Source: Sphingomonas phyllosphaerae FA2 (GTDB lineage: Bacteria; Pseudomonadota; Alphaproteobacteria; Sphingomonadales; Sphingomonadaceae). Taken from it: a DNA stretch of 64,000 nt. The stretch lies in contig NZ_KE386571.1 in the NCBI RefSeq assembly GCF_000427645.1, forward strand, positions 124,001 to 188,000, read 5' to 3'. Made by a program: the position numbers and the translations under genes. Positions 34,642 to 43,683 of this stretch are shown here, piece by piece. The stretch's first letter is position 1; the number at the start of each line of letters is the position of its first letter. The notes below the pieces were generated by a model. It was given only the letters and a program-made list of their open reading frames with translations. It was not told the origin of the DNA and did not search any database.

Positions 34642-35748
34642 TTATTCGGCGGCGAGGCGCGCGTCGGCGTGGATGAACTCGTTGGTCATCGCGGCCGCCA
34701 CGTCGTCGGTCACCTGCTGCGGCGGGTGCTTGCAGAAGAACGCCGACGGGCCTTCGAGCGCGCCACCGATCCCACGCTCCAGCCCGAGCTTCACGCAGCG
34801 GATCGCGTCGACCACGACCGCTGCCGAGTTCGGCGAATCCTCGACCGACAGGCGCAGTTCGAGGTTCATCGGCACGCCGCCGAACAGGTCGCCCTCAAGC
34901 CGCAGGAAGCACAGCTTGTTGTCACCCAGCCACGGAATATAGTCCGACGGACCGACGTGGATGTTCTCGTCCGCCAGCCGCTCGGCGATCACCGCCTGCA
35001 CTGCCTCGGTCTTCGACTCCTTCTTGCTCGCCAGCCGGTTGCGGTCGAGCATGTTCATGAAGTCGGTGTTGCCGCCAGTGTTGAGCTGATAGGTGTGATC
35101 GATCGTCACGCCACGCTGGCCGAACAGGTTCGACAGCACGCGGTGGACGATCGTCGCGCCGACCTGCGCCTTCACGTCGTCGCCGATGATCGGCAGGCCC
35201 GCGTCGGCGAACTTCTTCTCCCACTCGGGGCGCGACGCGATGAACACGGGCATGCAGTTGACGACGCCGAGACCGGCCTCGAGCGCACACTCCATGTAGA
35301 ATTCAGTCGCCTCCTGGCTGCCGACCGGCAGGAAGTTGACGAGGATCTCGGCGCCCGAGTTCTTCAGCTCGGCGATGATCTCCGCCTTCTCGGCGTCGCG
35401 GGTGTCGTTGATCTCGAACCCGCGATCGTTGGCCGCGGTCAGCATGTGCGGCGCGACGCCGTCCAGCTTTGCGCCCATCTTCACGATCGTGCCGGTCTTG
35501 GGCACGTCGGCATGGAAGACCTTGGTGCAATTGGGCTTGGCCCAAATCGCTTCACTCAGATCAAGGCCGACCTTGCGCGAGTCGACGTCAAATGCGGCGA
35601 CGAACTCCAGATCGCCCACCTTGTATCCACCGATGTCCTCGTGGATCAGGCCCGCGGCGGTATTGCTGCCGGCGTAGTGATATTTACCCTGAATTAGGCT
35701 GCTTGCGCAGTTGCCGACACCGATAACCGCAACCTTGATCGTCGCCAT
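34642..35748 (-). CDS. ino1: myo-inositol-1-phosphate synthase
   Basis: 368 residues, the size of the actinobacterial/archaeal type. N-terminal IKVAVIGVGNCASSLIQG binds NAD; later VNFLPVGSQEATEFY, DDVKAQVGATIVHRVL and NTGGNTDFMNM are core MIPS motifs. It converts glucose-6-phosphate to L-myo-inositol-1-phosphate. ATG 35748 follows GGGG. First gene of a unit with the nucleotidyltransferase, divergent from the CDP-alcohol phosphotransferase. Confidence 0.93.
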   Translation of the reverse strand: MATIKVAVIGVGNCASSLIQGKYHYAGSNTAAGLIHEDIGGYKVGDLEFVAAFDVDSRKVGLDLSEAIWAKPNCTKVFHADVPKTGTIVKMGAKLDGVAPHMLTAANDRGFEINDTRDAEKAEIIAELKNSGAEILVNFLPVGSQEATEFYMECALEAGLGVVNCMPVFIASRPEWEKKFADAGLPIIGDDVKAQVGATIVHRVLSNLFGQRGVTIDHTYQLNTGGNTDFMNMLDRNRLASKKESKTEAVQAVIAERLADENIHVGPSDYIPWLGDNKLCFLRLEGDLFGGVPMNLELRLSVEDSPNSAAVVVDAIRCVKLGLERGIGGALEGPSAFFCKHPPQQVTDDVAAAMTNEFIHADARLAAE

Positions 35749-35805
35749 TCTACCCCACTTGCCGACGCTTAGTCGGACGAAAAGCCATTTTACGTTGCCG
35801 CTTCG

Positions 35806-35828
35806 TGACAGATACGTGGCATCTGTCA
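35806..35828. promoter_or_regulatory. inverted repeat in the ino1 / CDP-alcohol transferase divergent promoter
   Basis: TGACAGAT-acgtggc-ATCTGTCA, perfect 8-bp arms around a 7-bp spacer, roughly mid-way between two divergent start codons (35748 and 35881). Geometry and position suggest an operator for a dimeric regulator that controls both sides. Confidence 0.6.
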
Positions 35829-35880
35829 AGCGAGCCGATGCGCTGTATAGGCGCACCGAGGCAATCTCGCGAGGGACCGC

Positions 35881-36750
35881 GTGAACGAATCTGAAACGGC
35901 TGTGGCGGGAAAGCCGCGTGAGCTGCAAGGTTTTTTGAACAGGGTGCTGTACCACCCGCTGGCGCATGGGCTGGCGAAGGCGCTGGTGCCGACTCCGGTG
36001 ACGCCGAACATGGTGTCGATCGCGGGCGCGGTGATGGTGATGGTGACGGCGGTGCTCTACGCCTGGGTCGCATCCCCGGTGGCGATCGCCACCGGCTTCG
36101 TGCTGCATTGCGGATGGCATGTCGTCGACGGGGCGGACGGGGCGCTGGCGCGGATGTCGGGTCGTGCATCGCCGTCGGGCGAGATCGTCGACGGCCTGTG
36201 CGACTATGCCGGGCATGGCGTGCTGTATCTGTTGCTGGCGGGCGCGCTGGATGACAGCGTGGGCTGGATCGCGTGGCCGATCGCGATCGTCGCTGGGCTG
36301 AGCCGCGCGGTGCAGTCGGTTTTCGCGGAGAGCCAGCGGCGGACCTATCAATGGTGGGCGTATAATACGCCGTGGCTGCAGAATGCGAAGGCCGACGGGC
36401 GCGGTATCGGGGTGGCGCTGTCGAACCTGTATCTGAGCGTGTGGCATGCGCTGTCCCGCCCGACGCAGCGCGTCAACGCGCTGGTGGCGAGCGCCGAGGC
36501 CGATCCGCCCGAGCGGCGTCGGATCGCGGGGATCGCGCGGACGGTCGGGTCGCGCGCCTTGCCGCTGCTGGCGGTACTCGGGGCCAATCCGCGCACGATC
36601 CTGTTGGGGCTGTGCATGATCGCGGGGACGCCGTTATGGTTCTTCCTGATCGAAATTGTGGTCCTCAACATCGGGCTGGTGCTGGCGATCATGCAGGCCG
36701 CCTATCTGGGGCGGCGGATCGCGGCGCTGATCGCGGACGGGCATCAATAG
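35881..36750 (+). CDS. CDP-alcohol phosphatidyltransferase family membrane protein
   Basis: 289 residues with about six hydrophobic helices. The family motif D-x2-D-G-x2-A-R...G-x3-D-x3-D is intact as DGADGALARMSGRASPSG then EIVDGLCD. GTG 35881 follows GAGGGA. These enzymes displace CMP from a CDP-linked donor with an alcohol. Next to ino1 and a nucleotidyltransferase, the expected product is a phosphoinositide lipid or an inositol phosphodiester. The acceptor cannot be told from sequence. Confidence 0.87.
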   Translation: MNESETAVAGKPRELQGFLNRVLYHPLAHGLAKALVPTPVTPNMVSIAGAVMVMVTAVLYAWVASPVAIATGFVLHCGWHVVDGADGALARMSGRASPSGEIVDGLCDYAGHGVLYLLLAGALDDSVGWIAWPIAIVAGLSRAVQSVFAESQRRTYQWWAYNTPWLQNAKADGRGIGVALSNLYLSVWHALSRPTQRVNALVASAEADPPERRRIAGIARTVGSRALPLLAVLGANPRTILLGLCMIAGTPLWFFLIEIVVLNIGLVLAIMQAAYLGRRIAALIADGHQ

Positions 36751-36814
36751 CCATGCCGGAACCGGGCCGTGCGGCGGCGGGTTGGCGCGACATAGATCAT
36801 AGGGAGGAGCGACG

Positions 36815-37357
36815 ATGCGACAGGTTCTGACGATGACGGGGCTCGGGCTGGCGGTGCTGACGCTGGCGGCGTGCAACGACGAGGGCAAGATGGACACCGG
36901 CACGCCGGTCGCCGGCGGCGCGCGCGCGGTGGCGATGCTGGCGACAGCGACGGGCGCACCGGTCGGCCGCGCGAGCGCGACCGAAGTGGCGGGCGGCGTG
37001 CGCTTCACTGTCGACGCGACCGGGATGCCGGCGGGGACGCATGGTGCACATGTTCATATGGTCGGGCGCTGCGACGCGCCGGACTTCGCCAGCGCGGGCG
37101 GGCACTGGAACCCGACGCAGAAGAAGCATGGCACGATGAACCCGCAGGGGCCGCATCAGGGCGACTTGCCGAACCTTGTGATCGGCAGCGACGGGCGCGG
37201 AACGATCGGCGCGGTGATCCCGGGCGCGACGCTGGCTGGGCTGCTCGACGCAGATGGCGCGGCGATGGTGATCCACGCCGGCCCGGACGACCTGATGACC
37301 GATCCGAGCGGCAATTCGGGCGGGCGGATCGCCTGCGGAGTGTTCCAGGCGTCGTGA
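36815..37357 (+). CDS. sodC: Cu/Zn superoxide dismutase, lipoprotein
   Basis: 180 residues. Lipobox LAAC (Cys20) anchors it to the envelope. Copper and zinc ligands are visible in GAHVHMVGRCDAPDF, SAGGHWNP, GPHQGDLPNL and MVIHAGPDD. It dismutates superoxide in the periplasm. ATG 36815 follows AGGGAGGAG. Converges on the MFS gene with a repeat element between. Confidence 0.94.
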   Translation: MRQVLTMTGLGLAVLTLAACNDEGKMDTGTPVAGGARAVAMLATATGAPVGRASATEVAGGVRFTVDATGMPAGTHGAHVHMVGRCDAPDFASAGGHWNPTQKKHGTMNPQGPHQGDLPNLVIGSDGRGTIGAVIPGATLAGLLDADGAAMVIHAGPDDLMTDPSGNSGGRIACGVFQAS

Positions 37358-37365
37358 GGTCAACT

Positions 37366-37448
37366 CCGTCATCTCGGACTCGATCTGGGATCCCGCTTTT
37401 CTCCGGCTGACGAGAGAGAAGCGGGCCCGGATCAAGTCCGGGGCGACC
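37366..37448. repeat. family A palindromic repeat, copy 3
   Basis: Left end CCGTCATCTCGGACTCGATC, right end GGATCAAGTCCGGGGCGACC, with internal CCCGCTTTT / GAAGCGGG. It fills the gap between convergent sodC and the MFS gene, the same setting as copies 2 and 5. Confidence 0.8.
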
Positions 37449-37453
37449 GAAGG

Positions 37454-39004
37454 TCAGATCGGCTCGCCCGCCGACCGCGCCCGTTTTTCGCGGGTGCGCT
37501 CGGCGGCGGGGAAGCGGCGGTAGGCGACCAGCCCCGCCGCCAGCGTGATCGGCACGCTGAGCAGCAGCGACAGCATACCCGTCGACAGGCTGCCGCTGAG
37601 CGTCGAGATCCGCCCAGCGAGATAGGGGCCGAGCGCGAGCCCGATCAGCGTCGTGCCGATGAAGAAGGTCGCGGTCGCGGTGCCGCGCATCCGGGGCAGC
37701 ACGAGATCCTGCGTCGCGGCAGCGGCGGAGCCGAGCCCCCACGCCGCGAAGACCTGCGCGCAGAACACGCAGACGTAGAGCACCGCTGGCGCCGCCGTGG
37801 TGTAGCCGGCGATCATGAAAGGCACTGGCAGCACCGCGCTGGCCAGCACCGGCACCAGCCGGCCTGCCGGGTTGGTGCGCCTCAGCCGGTCGGCGATAAG
37901 ACCGCCGGTGGTGACGCCGATGAACCCTGCCGCCGCGCCCGCGCCGCCGATGAACAGCCCGGCCTGCGCCGGTGCGACGCCGAGCACGCGAATCGCATAG
38001 GGCGCCGCCCAGAAGCTCGACGCATAGGCCATGAACGCGTTGAGCCCGTAGGCGACGACGGCGCAGAGGAAGGCGGGGGTGCCGAGGATCAGCGCGAAGG
38101 TCGGCGGGTCGCGCTGCCGCAAAGCGCAGCCCCAGGAGAAGACCGCATAGAAGCCGACGCCGACCGCGATCCATTGCGGGAGCGGCTCGCCGAGCGCGTG
38201 GAGCAGCGCGACGAGCGCTACGGTGACTGCGAGCCCCGCCAGGTTCACGAGCAGCGCGCGCTGCCCGAGCCGTGCCACCCCGATCAGGGTGAGCGGCGGC
38301 AGGATCGTCACCAACTCGTCGCCGAAGGCGCGGAACGGCGCCGGGTGTGGCGGCGGGGTGGGCAGACCCTCGACCGCACCCCGCACCGGCTCGCGCAGGG
38401 TCGCGACGATCAGCGCTAGGACCAGCCCCGGTATGCCGACCGCGAGGAACGCCGCCTGCCAGCCGCTGAGCCCGAGCGGCCCGCCGCCGGGATAGGCGCG
38501 GTTCCAGTTCTGGACGATCAGTCCGCCGATGAACAGCGAGCAGCCACCCCCGACATACAGGCCCGCCGAATAGATCGACAGCGCGGTGGCGCGCAGCCGC
38601 TTCGGAAAATAGTCGGAGATCAGCGAATAGGCCGAGGGCGAAGCGGTCGCCTCGCCGACTCCGACTCCGACGCGCGCGGCGGCGAGCTGCGCGCCGCTGG
38701 CGGACAGCCCCGACAGCGCGGTCATTGCTGACCAGAGCGTCAGTCCGGCGGTCATCAGACGGACGCGATGCCAATTGTCAGCCAGCCGTCCGAGCGGGAT
38801 GCCAAATAAGGCATAGAAGACGCCGAAAGCGGTGCCGTAGAGGAAGCCGAGATCCTCGTCGCGCAGGTTGAGGTCACGTTTGATGTCCTCGGCGAGGATC
38901 GAGATCACCTGCCGGTCGACGAAATTGAGGACATAGACCAGGAACAGCAGCCCCAGCACATACCATGCATAGCCGCTCGCGCGGGCGTCCTGCTCTCCGG
39001 CCAT
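37454..39004 (-). CDS. MFS transporter, spinster-like
   Basis: 516 residues with 12 predicted helices. N-terminal YVLNFVDRQVISILAEDIKR and GRLADNWHRVRLM carry the MFS loop 2-3 signature; GVGVGEATASPSAYSLISDYF is characteristic of the spinster/ExuT-like subgroup in sphingomonads, often near catabolic genes. Longer than the usual 430-450 residues because of an expanded central loop. Substrate unknown. Confidence 0.88.
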   Translation of the reverse strand: MAGEQDARASGYAWYVLGLLFLVYVLNFVDRQVISILAEDIKRDLNLRDEDLGFLYGTAFGVFYALFGIPLGRLADNWHRVRLMTAGLTLWSAMTALSGLSASGAQLAAARVGVGVGEATASPSAYSLISDYFPKRLRATALSIYSAGLYVGGGCSLFIGGLIVQNWNRAYPGGGPLGLSGWQAAFLAVGIPGLVLALIVATLREPVRGAVEGLPTPPPHPAPFRAFGDELVTILPPLTLIGVARLGQRALLVNLAGLAVTVALVALLHALGEPLPQWIAVGVGFYAVFSWGCALRQRDPPTFALILGTPAFLCAVVAYGLNAFMAYASSFWAAPYAIRVLGVAPAQAGLFIGGAGAAAGFIGVTTGGLIADRLRRTNPAGRLVPVLASAVLPVPFMIAGYTTAAPAVLYVCVFCAQVFAAWGLGSAAAATQDLVLPRMRGTATATFFIGTTLIGLALGPYLAGRISTLSGSLSTGMLSLLLSVPITLAAGLVAYRRFPAAERTREKRARSAGEPI

Positions 39005-39107
39005 GCATCCTCCCGATTTTTCGGCAGCGTATCAGAGTAATGGAGCGAGGGAAGGGGAGGCTTCCCGGTTTTCTTCGCCGACGCGGGCACGTCATGTCGA
39101 ACCGGAG

Positions 39108-39185
39108 TCGTCACTGCGAGCGCAGTGAGGTAATCCAGGGCGTCCTGGTCCGGCTCTGGATTGCTTCGCTGCGCTCGCAATGACG
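39108..39185. repeat. family B palindromic repeat, copy 1
   Basis: GTCGTCACTGCGAGCGCAGT at the left and GCTGCGCTCGCAATGACGA at the right are inverted; TAATCCAGGGCG / CTCTGGATTG pair inside. It is immediately followed by a family A copy, an arrangement repeated at 60514-60690. Confidence 0.78.
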
Positions 39186-39203
39186 AACGGGAGGCGGTTC
39201 CCA

Positions 39204-39266
39204 CGTCATCCTGATCTAGCTGCCCGTTGAAGAAGAAGCGGGGCCCCGGATCAAGTCCGGGGTGAC
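39204..39266. repeat. family A palindromic repeat, copy 4 (left half decayed)
   Basis: The right half is intact (GAAGCGGGGCCCCGGATCAA then GTCCGGGGTGAC); the left half keeps only GTCATCCTGAT. It runs into the 3' end of thpR and supplies that gene's last codons and stop. Confidence 0.7.
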
Positions 39267-39814
39267 GGCGCGTCGCCAAGCGGCCAGCGCGCCACCGCCT
39301 CGTAGCGTGCGCCCTCGTGGCCGAGGATGCTCTCGAACAAGGTCAGGTGCGGCATCGTGAAGTCGGGCGAGGTGAGCGCGGCGTGGGAGGCGATCCAGCG
39401 GTCGATCAGCGCCGGATCACCCGCGGTGCGCGAGAAGCGGGCGAGCGTGACATGGGGCAGGTAGCGACGGGGATCGGGGGCGACGCCGGCGCGGGCGAGC
39501 GCCTGGTCGACCTTGCGGTGGAGCGCGGCGAGCGGCTCGACCGGGACGACGCGCGCCCAGAGCGTGTCGATCCGGCCGCGTTTGTCGAAGGTGCCCGCGC
39601 CATCAAGCCGCACGGTCGGCGCGGGCGCGGCGATGCGCGAGAGCGCGGTGGCAACGTCCTCGGCCTGTTGCCGGTCGACCTCGCCGATGAATCGCAGGGT
39701 GACATGCAGCTGTTCGTCGTCCTGCCAGCGCGCGCCGGGCAGGCCTTCCATCACGTCGAGCAGCAGGGTGCGGATCGCCGGGGGCGGGCGCAGCGCGACG
39801 AAGAGGCGGTGCAT
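39251..39814 (-). CDS. thpR: RNA 2',3'-cyclic phosphodiesterase (2H superfamily)
   Basis: 187 residues. The two HxT motifs of the 2H family are in place: His37-Val-Thr39 (LHVTLRFIGEV) and His121-Val-Thr123 (PHVTLARF). It opens 2',3'-cyclic phosphates and was once called 2'-5' RNA ligase. The last residues (PSPRT) and the TGA stop come from the family A repeat, so the C-terminus has probably been altered by repeat insertion. Confidence 0.92.
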   Translation of the reverse strand: MHRLFVALRPPPAIRTLLLDVMEGLPGARWQDDEQLHVTLRFIGEVDRQQAEDVATALSRIAAPAPTVRLDGAGTFDKRGRIDTLWARVVPVEPLAALHRKVDQALARAGVAPDPRRYLPHVTLARFSRTAGDPALIDRWIASHAALTSPDFTMPHLTLFESILGHEGARYEAVARWPLGDAPSPRT

Positions 39815-39935
39815 GGGGCTGTAACGAACCTTTGCTGGATCGGATGCGCGGCTGCGCCTCGCTTGAAAAGCGGGAACCGACGCGCGATATTCCCCGTATC
39901 CGACCCATTCGTTCGGATGAAGGAGCAAAGAGACA

Positions 39936-40676
<741 letters not shown>

Positions 40677-40704
40677 TCCGCGGGATTGAGTGACGGAACG
40701 TCTA

Positions 40705-40735
40705 GGGCTCGGCGGGTAACCGCCGGGCCCTTTCT
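40705..40735 (+). terminator. intrinsic terminator after the BI-1 gene
   Basis: A stem GGCTCGGCGG / CCGCCGGGCC with one G-T wobble, GTAA tetraloop, then CTTTCTCTT. It separates the BI-1 gene from the transglutaminase-like gene. Confidence 0.8.
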
Positions 40736-40756
40736 CTTGCGTGAAAAGGGGGGAGA

Positions 40757-41530
40757 ATGCGCCTGTCGATCGAGGCCGAGCTGGATTACGGTTTTCCCGC
40801 CCCCGCCGATGTGTTGCTGCAAATCGAGGTCGCGGCGCTGCCCGATCAGCTGCTGGAGACACAGTCGCTGGTGATCGAGTCGGATCAGCCGATCCGCGCG
40901 GTTGCGGGCGAAGACGGGATCGGGCAACGGTGCTGGGCGCGTGCCGAGCATCGGCTGGTAGCGCGATACAATGCGATCGTTGCGATCGACCGACCGGCGG
41001 TCCGGCTCGACCTGTTGCCCGCCACCCCGGCGGCGCGGCTACCCGCGGCGACGATCCCCTATCTTTTGCCGAGCCGCTATTGCGAAGCCGACCGATTCGA
41101 TCATTTCGTGCGGCGCACTTTCGACGGACTGAGCGGTGGCGCGCTGGCGGTGGCGCTCGCCGAATGGGTGCGCGACAACCTCGATTACGCGCCGGTCGCA
41201 CCGGGCGGCGGGGCGCTGCATACCTTCGCGGAGCGACGCGGCGTGTGCCGCGACTATGCGCACCTGCTGGTGGCGCTGGCGCGGGCGGCGGAGATCCCGG
41301 CGCGCTGCGCATCGGTCTATGCGCCGGGGGTCGATCCGCCCGACTTTCACGCGGTCGCCGAGGTGTGGCTGGACGGTGCGTGGCATCTGCTCGACGCCAC
41401 GGGCATGGCGCGTCCCGACGAGATCGCGATGGTCGGGGTCGGGCGCGACGCCACCGACATCGCGTTCATGACGATCTTCGGCACCGCCAGCCTGTGGGAG
41501 CAGCGCGTGCGGGTGACGCGGTTGCCGTAG
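40757..41530 (+). CDS. transglutaminase-like cysteine protein
   Basis: 257 residues. An N-terminal beta domain precedes the transglutaminase core with a full triad: Cys164 (RRGVCRDYAHL), His198 (DFHAVAEVWLDG) and Asp213 (WHLLDATG). No signal peptide, so cytosolic. Such proteins are predicted peptidases or amidases; the substrate is unknown. ATG 40757 follows GGGGAGA. Confidence 0.9.
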   Translation: MRLSIEAELDYGFPAPADVLLQIEVAALPDQLLETQSLVIESDQPIRAVAGEDGIGQRCWARAEHRLVARYNAIVAIDRPAVRLDLLPATPAARLPAATIPYLLPSRYCEADRFDHFVRRTFDGLSGGALAVALAEWVRDNLDYAPVAPGGGALHTFAERRGVCRDYAHLLVALARAAEIPARCASVYAPGVDPPDFHAVAEVWLDGAWHLLDATGMARPDEIAMVGVGRDATDIAFMTIFGTASLWEQRVRVTRLP

Positions 41531-41554
41531 GAACGGGTGTGCACGAGCGGCGTT
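41530..41554 (+). promoter_or_regulatory. EcfG-type general stress promoter
   Basis: GGAAC (41530-41534), 16-nt spacer, CGTT (41551-41554): an exact match to the alphaproteobacterial EcfG consensus, 38 bp before the start of the small protein at 41592. It overlaps the last codon of the upstream gene. Confidence 0.72.
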
Positions 41555-41591
41555 GGGATGTAAACCAATGTGTCCGGATGAGGAGGGTATG

Positions 41592-41885
41592 ATGACCGAA
41601 GCGAGCCCGATCGACGACCGCGCGCTCGACAGCCTGTCGGTGGCGCCCGACGCTGGCAATGCCGGCGGATCGAAGGACGCGCGACAGGATGCGGGGCAGG
41701 ACCGCTCCATCGAGAAGCGATTGGCCAAGCACCCGGGGAGCGAGGATGCGCGGCTGGACGCGGGCCTCGACGAGACGATGGACGCGTCGGACCCGGTATC
41801 GATCACGCAGCCCGGTAGAAGCGAGCCTGCGCCATCGTCGGGCTTCGATGCCGCCGAGGAAGCGGAGCGTCAGCGCGACGCGTGA
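41592..41885 (+). CDS. hypothetical hydrophilic protein, probably stress-induced
   Basis: 97 residues, acidic, rich in Asp, Ala, Ser and Pro, without hydrophobic segments (ASPIDDRALDSLSVAPDAGN; EKRLAKHPGSEDARLDAGLD). Likely disordered, similar in character to small stress proteins. AGGAGGG precedes two adjacent ATGs (41589 and 41592). The EcfG-type promoter upstream suggests general stress control. Family unknown. Confidence 0.65.
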   Translation: MTEASPIDDRALDSLSVAPDAGNAGGSKDARQDAGQDRSIEKRLAKHPGSEDARLDAGLDETMDASDPVSITQPGRSEPAPSSGFDAAEEAERQRDA

Positions 41886-42124
41886 TGCTGTTACGTTCAG
41901 GCCGCTGGTTCGGGTCGAGCCCGGACCGGCGGCATGTCGATTCTTGCGCCTTGCCGCCGCTGACCTACGTATCTGACGTTACTACTCCGTTCGTCGCATC
42001 TATGTTGCGGTGCGGCACGCTCCATGCTGACTTGTGACAGTCGGAAGACGGCGCCGTTAAGCCAGATGTTAACCACTTTGGCGCATTCTTCCGGGCATTG
42101 GATCATGCACGGCGGGGTGTGACG

Positions 42125-42673
42125 ATGGGTAGAATGAAGGCGGCCGAAGGGGCGATGACGCTGGCCGAGATGAAGGAGTTTGCGACCTTCCCGGCAGCGA
42201 CGCAGCGGTACATCCGTCGCAGCCTTGATGTCGGTCTCGATCGTGACGATGCACTGGCGCGCTGGTCGCGCGACATCGTCGAGGCAGCGAGCATCCGCGC
42301 GCAGGCGCAGCATTACCGGCGGCTCGACGGGATCCGCGCGCTGGTCCCCGATGACAGCGGGCTCGACGCGGCCGAGCAGGTGCTGGCCCCGCTGATCACG
42401 CTGGCGGCGTTCGATCTGGGGCAGGGGCGGATCACGTCCTTCTCGGCATTCCGGTTCCTGTTCGAGCGGCTGGTCGGGGCTAAGGTCCGTCCGTGGCTGC
42501 CCTCCGCCTTCTGCTCGGCGGCGGCGATGCCGCACCTGCACCCGGAACTGCGGCGTCAGTTGCTCCAGTCGATCAGCGAGGCGGCGGCGACCGCATCGGG
42601 CTGGTCGTCACGGCAGCCGGCATTCTTCCCGCACTGGGTCGAGAAGGTCGACACCGCCGCGCTGCCGCACTGA
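42125..42673 (+). CDS. hypothetical protein, mostly helical
   Basis: 182 residues, no signal peptide or membrane segment. The N-terminal half is helical (LAEMKEFATFPAATQRYIRR; DALARWSRDIVEAASIRAQA), the C-terminus rich in Leu, His and Trp. GGGGTG precedes ATG 42125; an upstream in-frame ATG at 42098 lacks a ribosome site. I do not recognise the family. It converges with the barstar gene, stops 3 bp apart. Confidence 0.65.
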   Translation: MGRMKAAEGAMTLAEMKEFATFPAATQRYIRRSLDVGLDRDDALARWSRDIVEAASIRAQAQHYRRLDGIRALVPDDSGLDAAEQVLAPLITLAAFDLGQGRITSFSAFRFLFERLVGAKVRPWLPSAFCSAAAMPHLHPELRRQLLQSISEAAATASGWSSRQPAFFPHWVEKVDTAALPH

Positions 42674-42676
42674 CGT

Positions 42677-42961
42677 TCAGACGAGGCGGAAGTCGATCGG
42701 CAGACCCGTATCGCTTGCCGCATCGGCGAACACCCCGCGGACGCGGTCGAGATAGGCGGTCAGTGGCTCGGGGAGGGGCGTACTGACCGCGATTTCGACC
42801 GTTAGCGGCGGGCGGACGCAATTTTCTCCCGCCACCAATCCGTCGTACAGCGCGTCGAGGTTGGGGCCGTGCCAGTCGGGCGCGCCCAACGCCGGGAGCA
42901 GCGCTGCCCAGAAGTCCTCGCGAGACTGCCAATCGCGTGCATCGAGTTTTATCAGCGACAT
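42677..42961 (-). CDS. barstar family protein
   Basis: 94 residues matching the whole barstar fold: SLIKLDARDWQSREDFWAAL, then WHGPNLDALYDGLVAGE, the conserved ribonuclease-binding helix region. Barstar inhibits barnase-type RNases; no barnase is seen in the window, so it may be an immunity protein or a cellular regulator. Its start overlaps the end of the extensin-like gene by 10 bp. Confidence 0.88.
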   Translation of the reverse strand: MSLIKLDARDWQSREDFWAALLPALGAPDWHGPNLDALYDGLVAGENCVRPPLTVEIAVSTPLPEPLTAYLDRVRGVFADAASDTGLPIDFRLV

Positions 42962-43683
42962 GCGCGCCAGCCTTTCTCACCGCGTGCCGCCTGATCGAGA
43001 TGGAAGTGATCGCGGTGAGCGGCATTGTAGTCGGGTGATAGCACCGTCGCGAACAGCCCGCACGCGCCGTCGCGCACGTCGCGCAGGAACGCGGCCTTTG
43101 CGCCGCCCCCGTTCCAGTCGCGCGCGACGCTGATCCGCGTGCCGTTCGACAGGCGGAAGCCGGCAATGTCGATCGCGTCGGCGGTCGAATGTTCGCTCCA
43201 CGCGCCGGTGTCGCGACCGTATAGGCGGCGGCACGAATAGCTGCCGAAATGGTCGATGCGGGTGACGCGGGCGTCGAAATGGCGACGAGCGGCGGGGGCC
43301 AGGACGTTCCACTCCCACATCGTCAACGCGGCGGCGACCGGGCAGGAAATGCCGAGATTGGCGGGAGATAGCGTCGTGCTCCGCGCACCTCCGGCAGTCA
43401 GCCGTACCGCATCGTCATAGCCGCACTGGCCCTCACGGCGCGCGGGCAGGGCAGTGAAACGCACCCCGGCCTGGGTCAGCAAGCCGCGGCACGAGGCGGC
43501 GTCGCCGGTCAGTCCGGCCAATTTGCGTCCGGTGAACAGCCCGACCGGTTGGCCGAGATCGAGCGGGGTCCACGGTAGATCCTGTGGACGCCCTCGCAGC
43601 GTGCCCCAGGCGACGAGCGCGAGCGTGGCGAACAGGGCGAGCGCGACGGTCCAGCCGGCGATGTGACGGACCGCGCGCGCTAC
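42952..43683 (-). CDS. extensin-like C-terminal domain protein, membrane anchored; start codon unresolved
   Basis: The domain from CRGLLTQAGVRFTALPAR to AHRDHFHLDQA is the extensin-like C-terminal fold (DUF of the M15/peptidoglycan peptidase-like group; Cys pairs and His/Asp ligands WSEHSTADAIDIAGF, HRDHFH). Ahead of it the same frame encodes a convincing transmembrane helix (IAGWTVALALFATLALVAWG), but no ATG, GTG or TTG precedes that helix back to the in-frame stop at about 43750. The first standard start, TTG 43521, would remove it. A CTG or other rare start, coupled to the Nudix stop, or a sequence error is possible. Given limits use GTA 43683 as a placeholder. Confidence 0.75.
   Translation of the reverse strand, partial: VARAVRHIAGWTVALALFATLALVAWGTLRGRPQDLPWTPLDLGQPVGLFTGRKLAGLTGDAASCRGLLTQAGVRFTALPARREGQCGYDDAVRLTAGGARSTTLSPANLGISCPVAAALTMWEWNVLAPAARRHFDARVTRIDHFGSYSCRRLYGRDTGAWSEHSTADAIDIAGFRLSNGTRISVARDWNGGGAKAAFLRDVRDGACGLFATVLSPDYNAAHRDHFHLDQAARGEKGWRACR

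Noticed and set aside
39873..39898. Second possible EcfG promoter (GGAAC-N17-CGTA) before the BI-1 gene
   Set aside because: The -10 element departs from CGTT; too weak to support.
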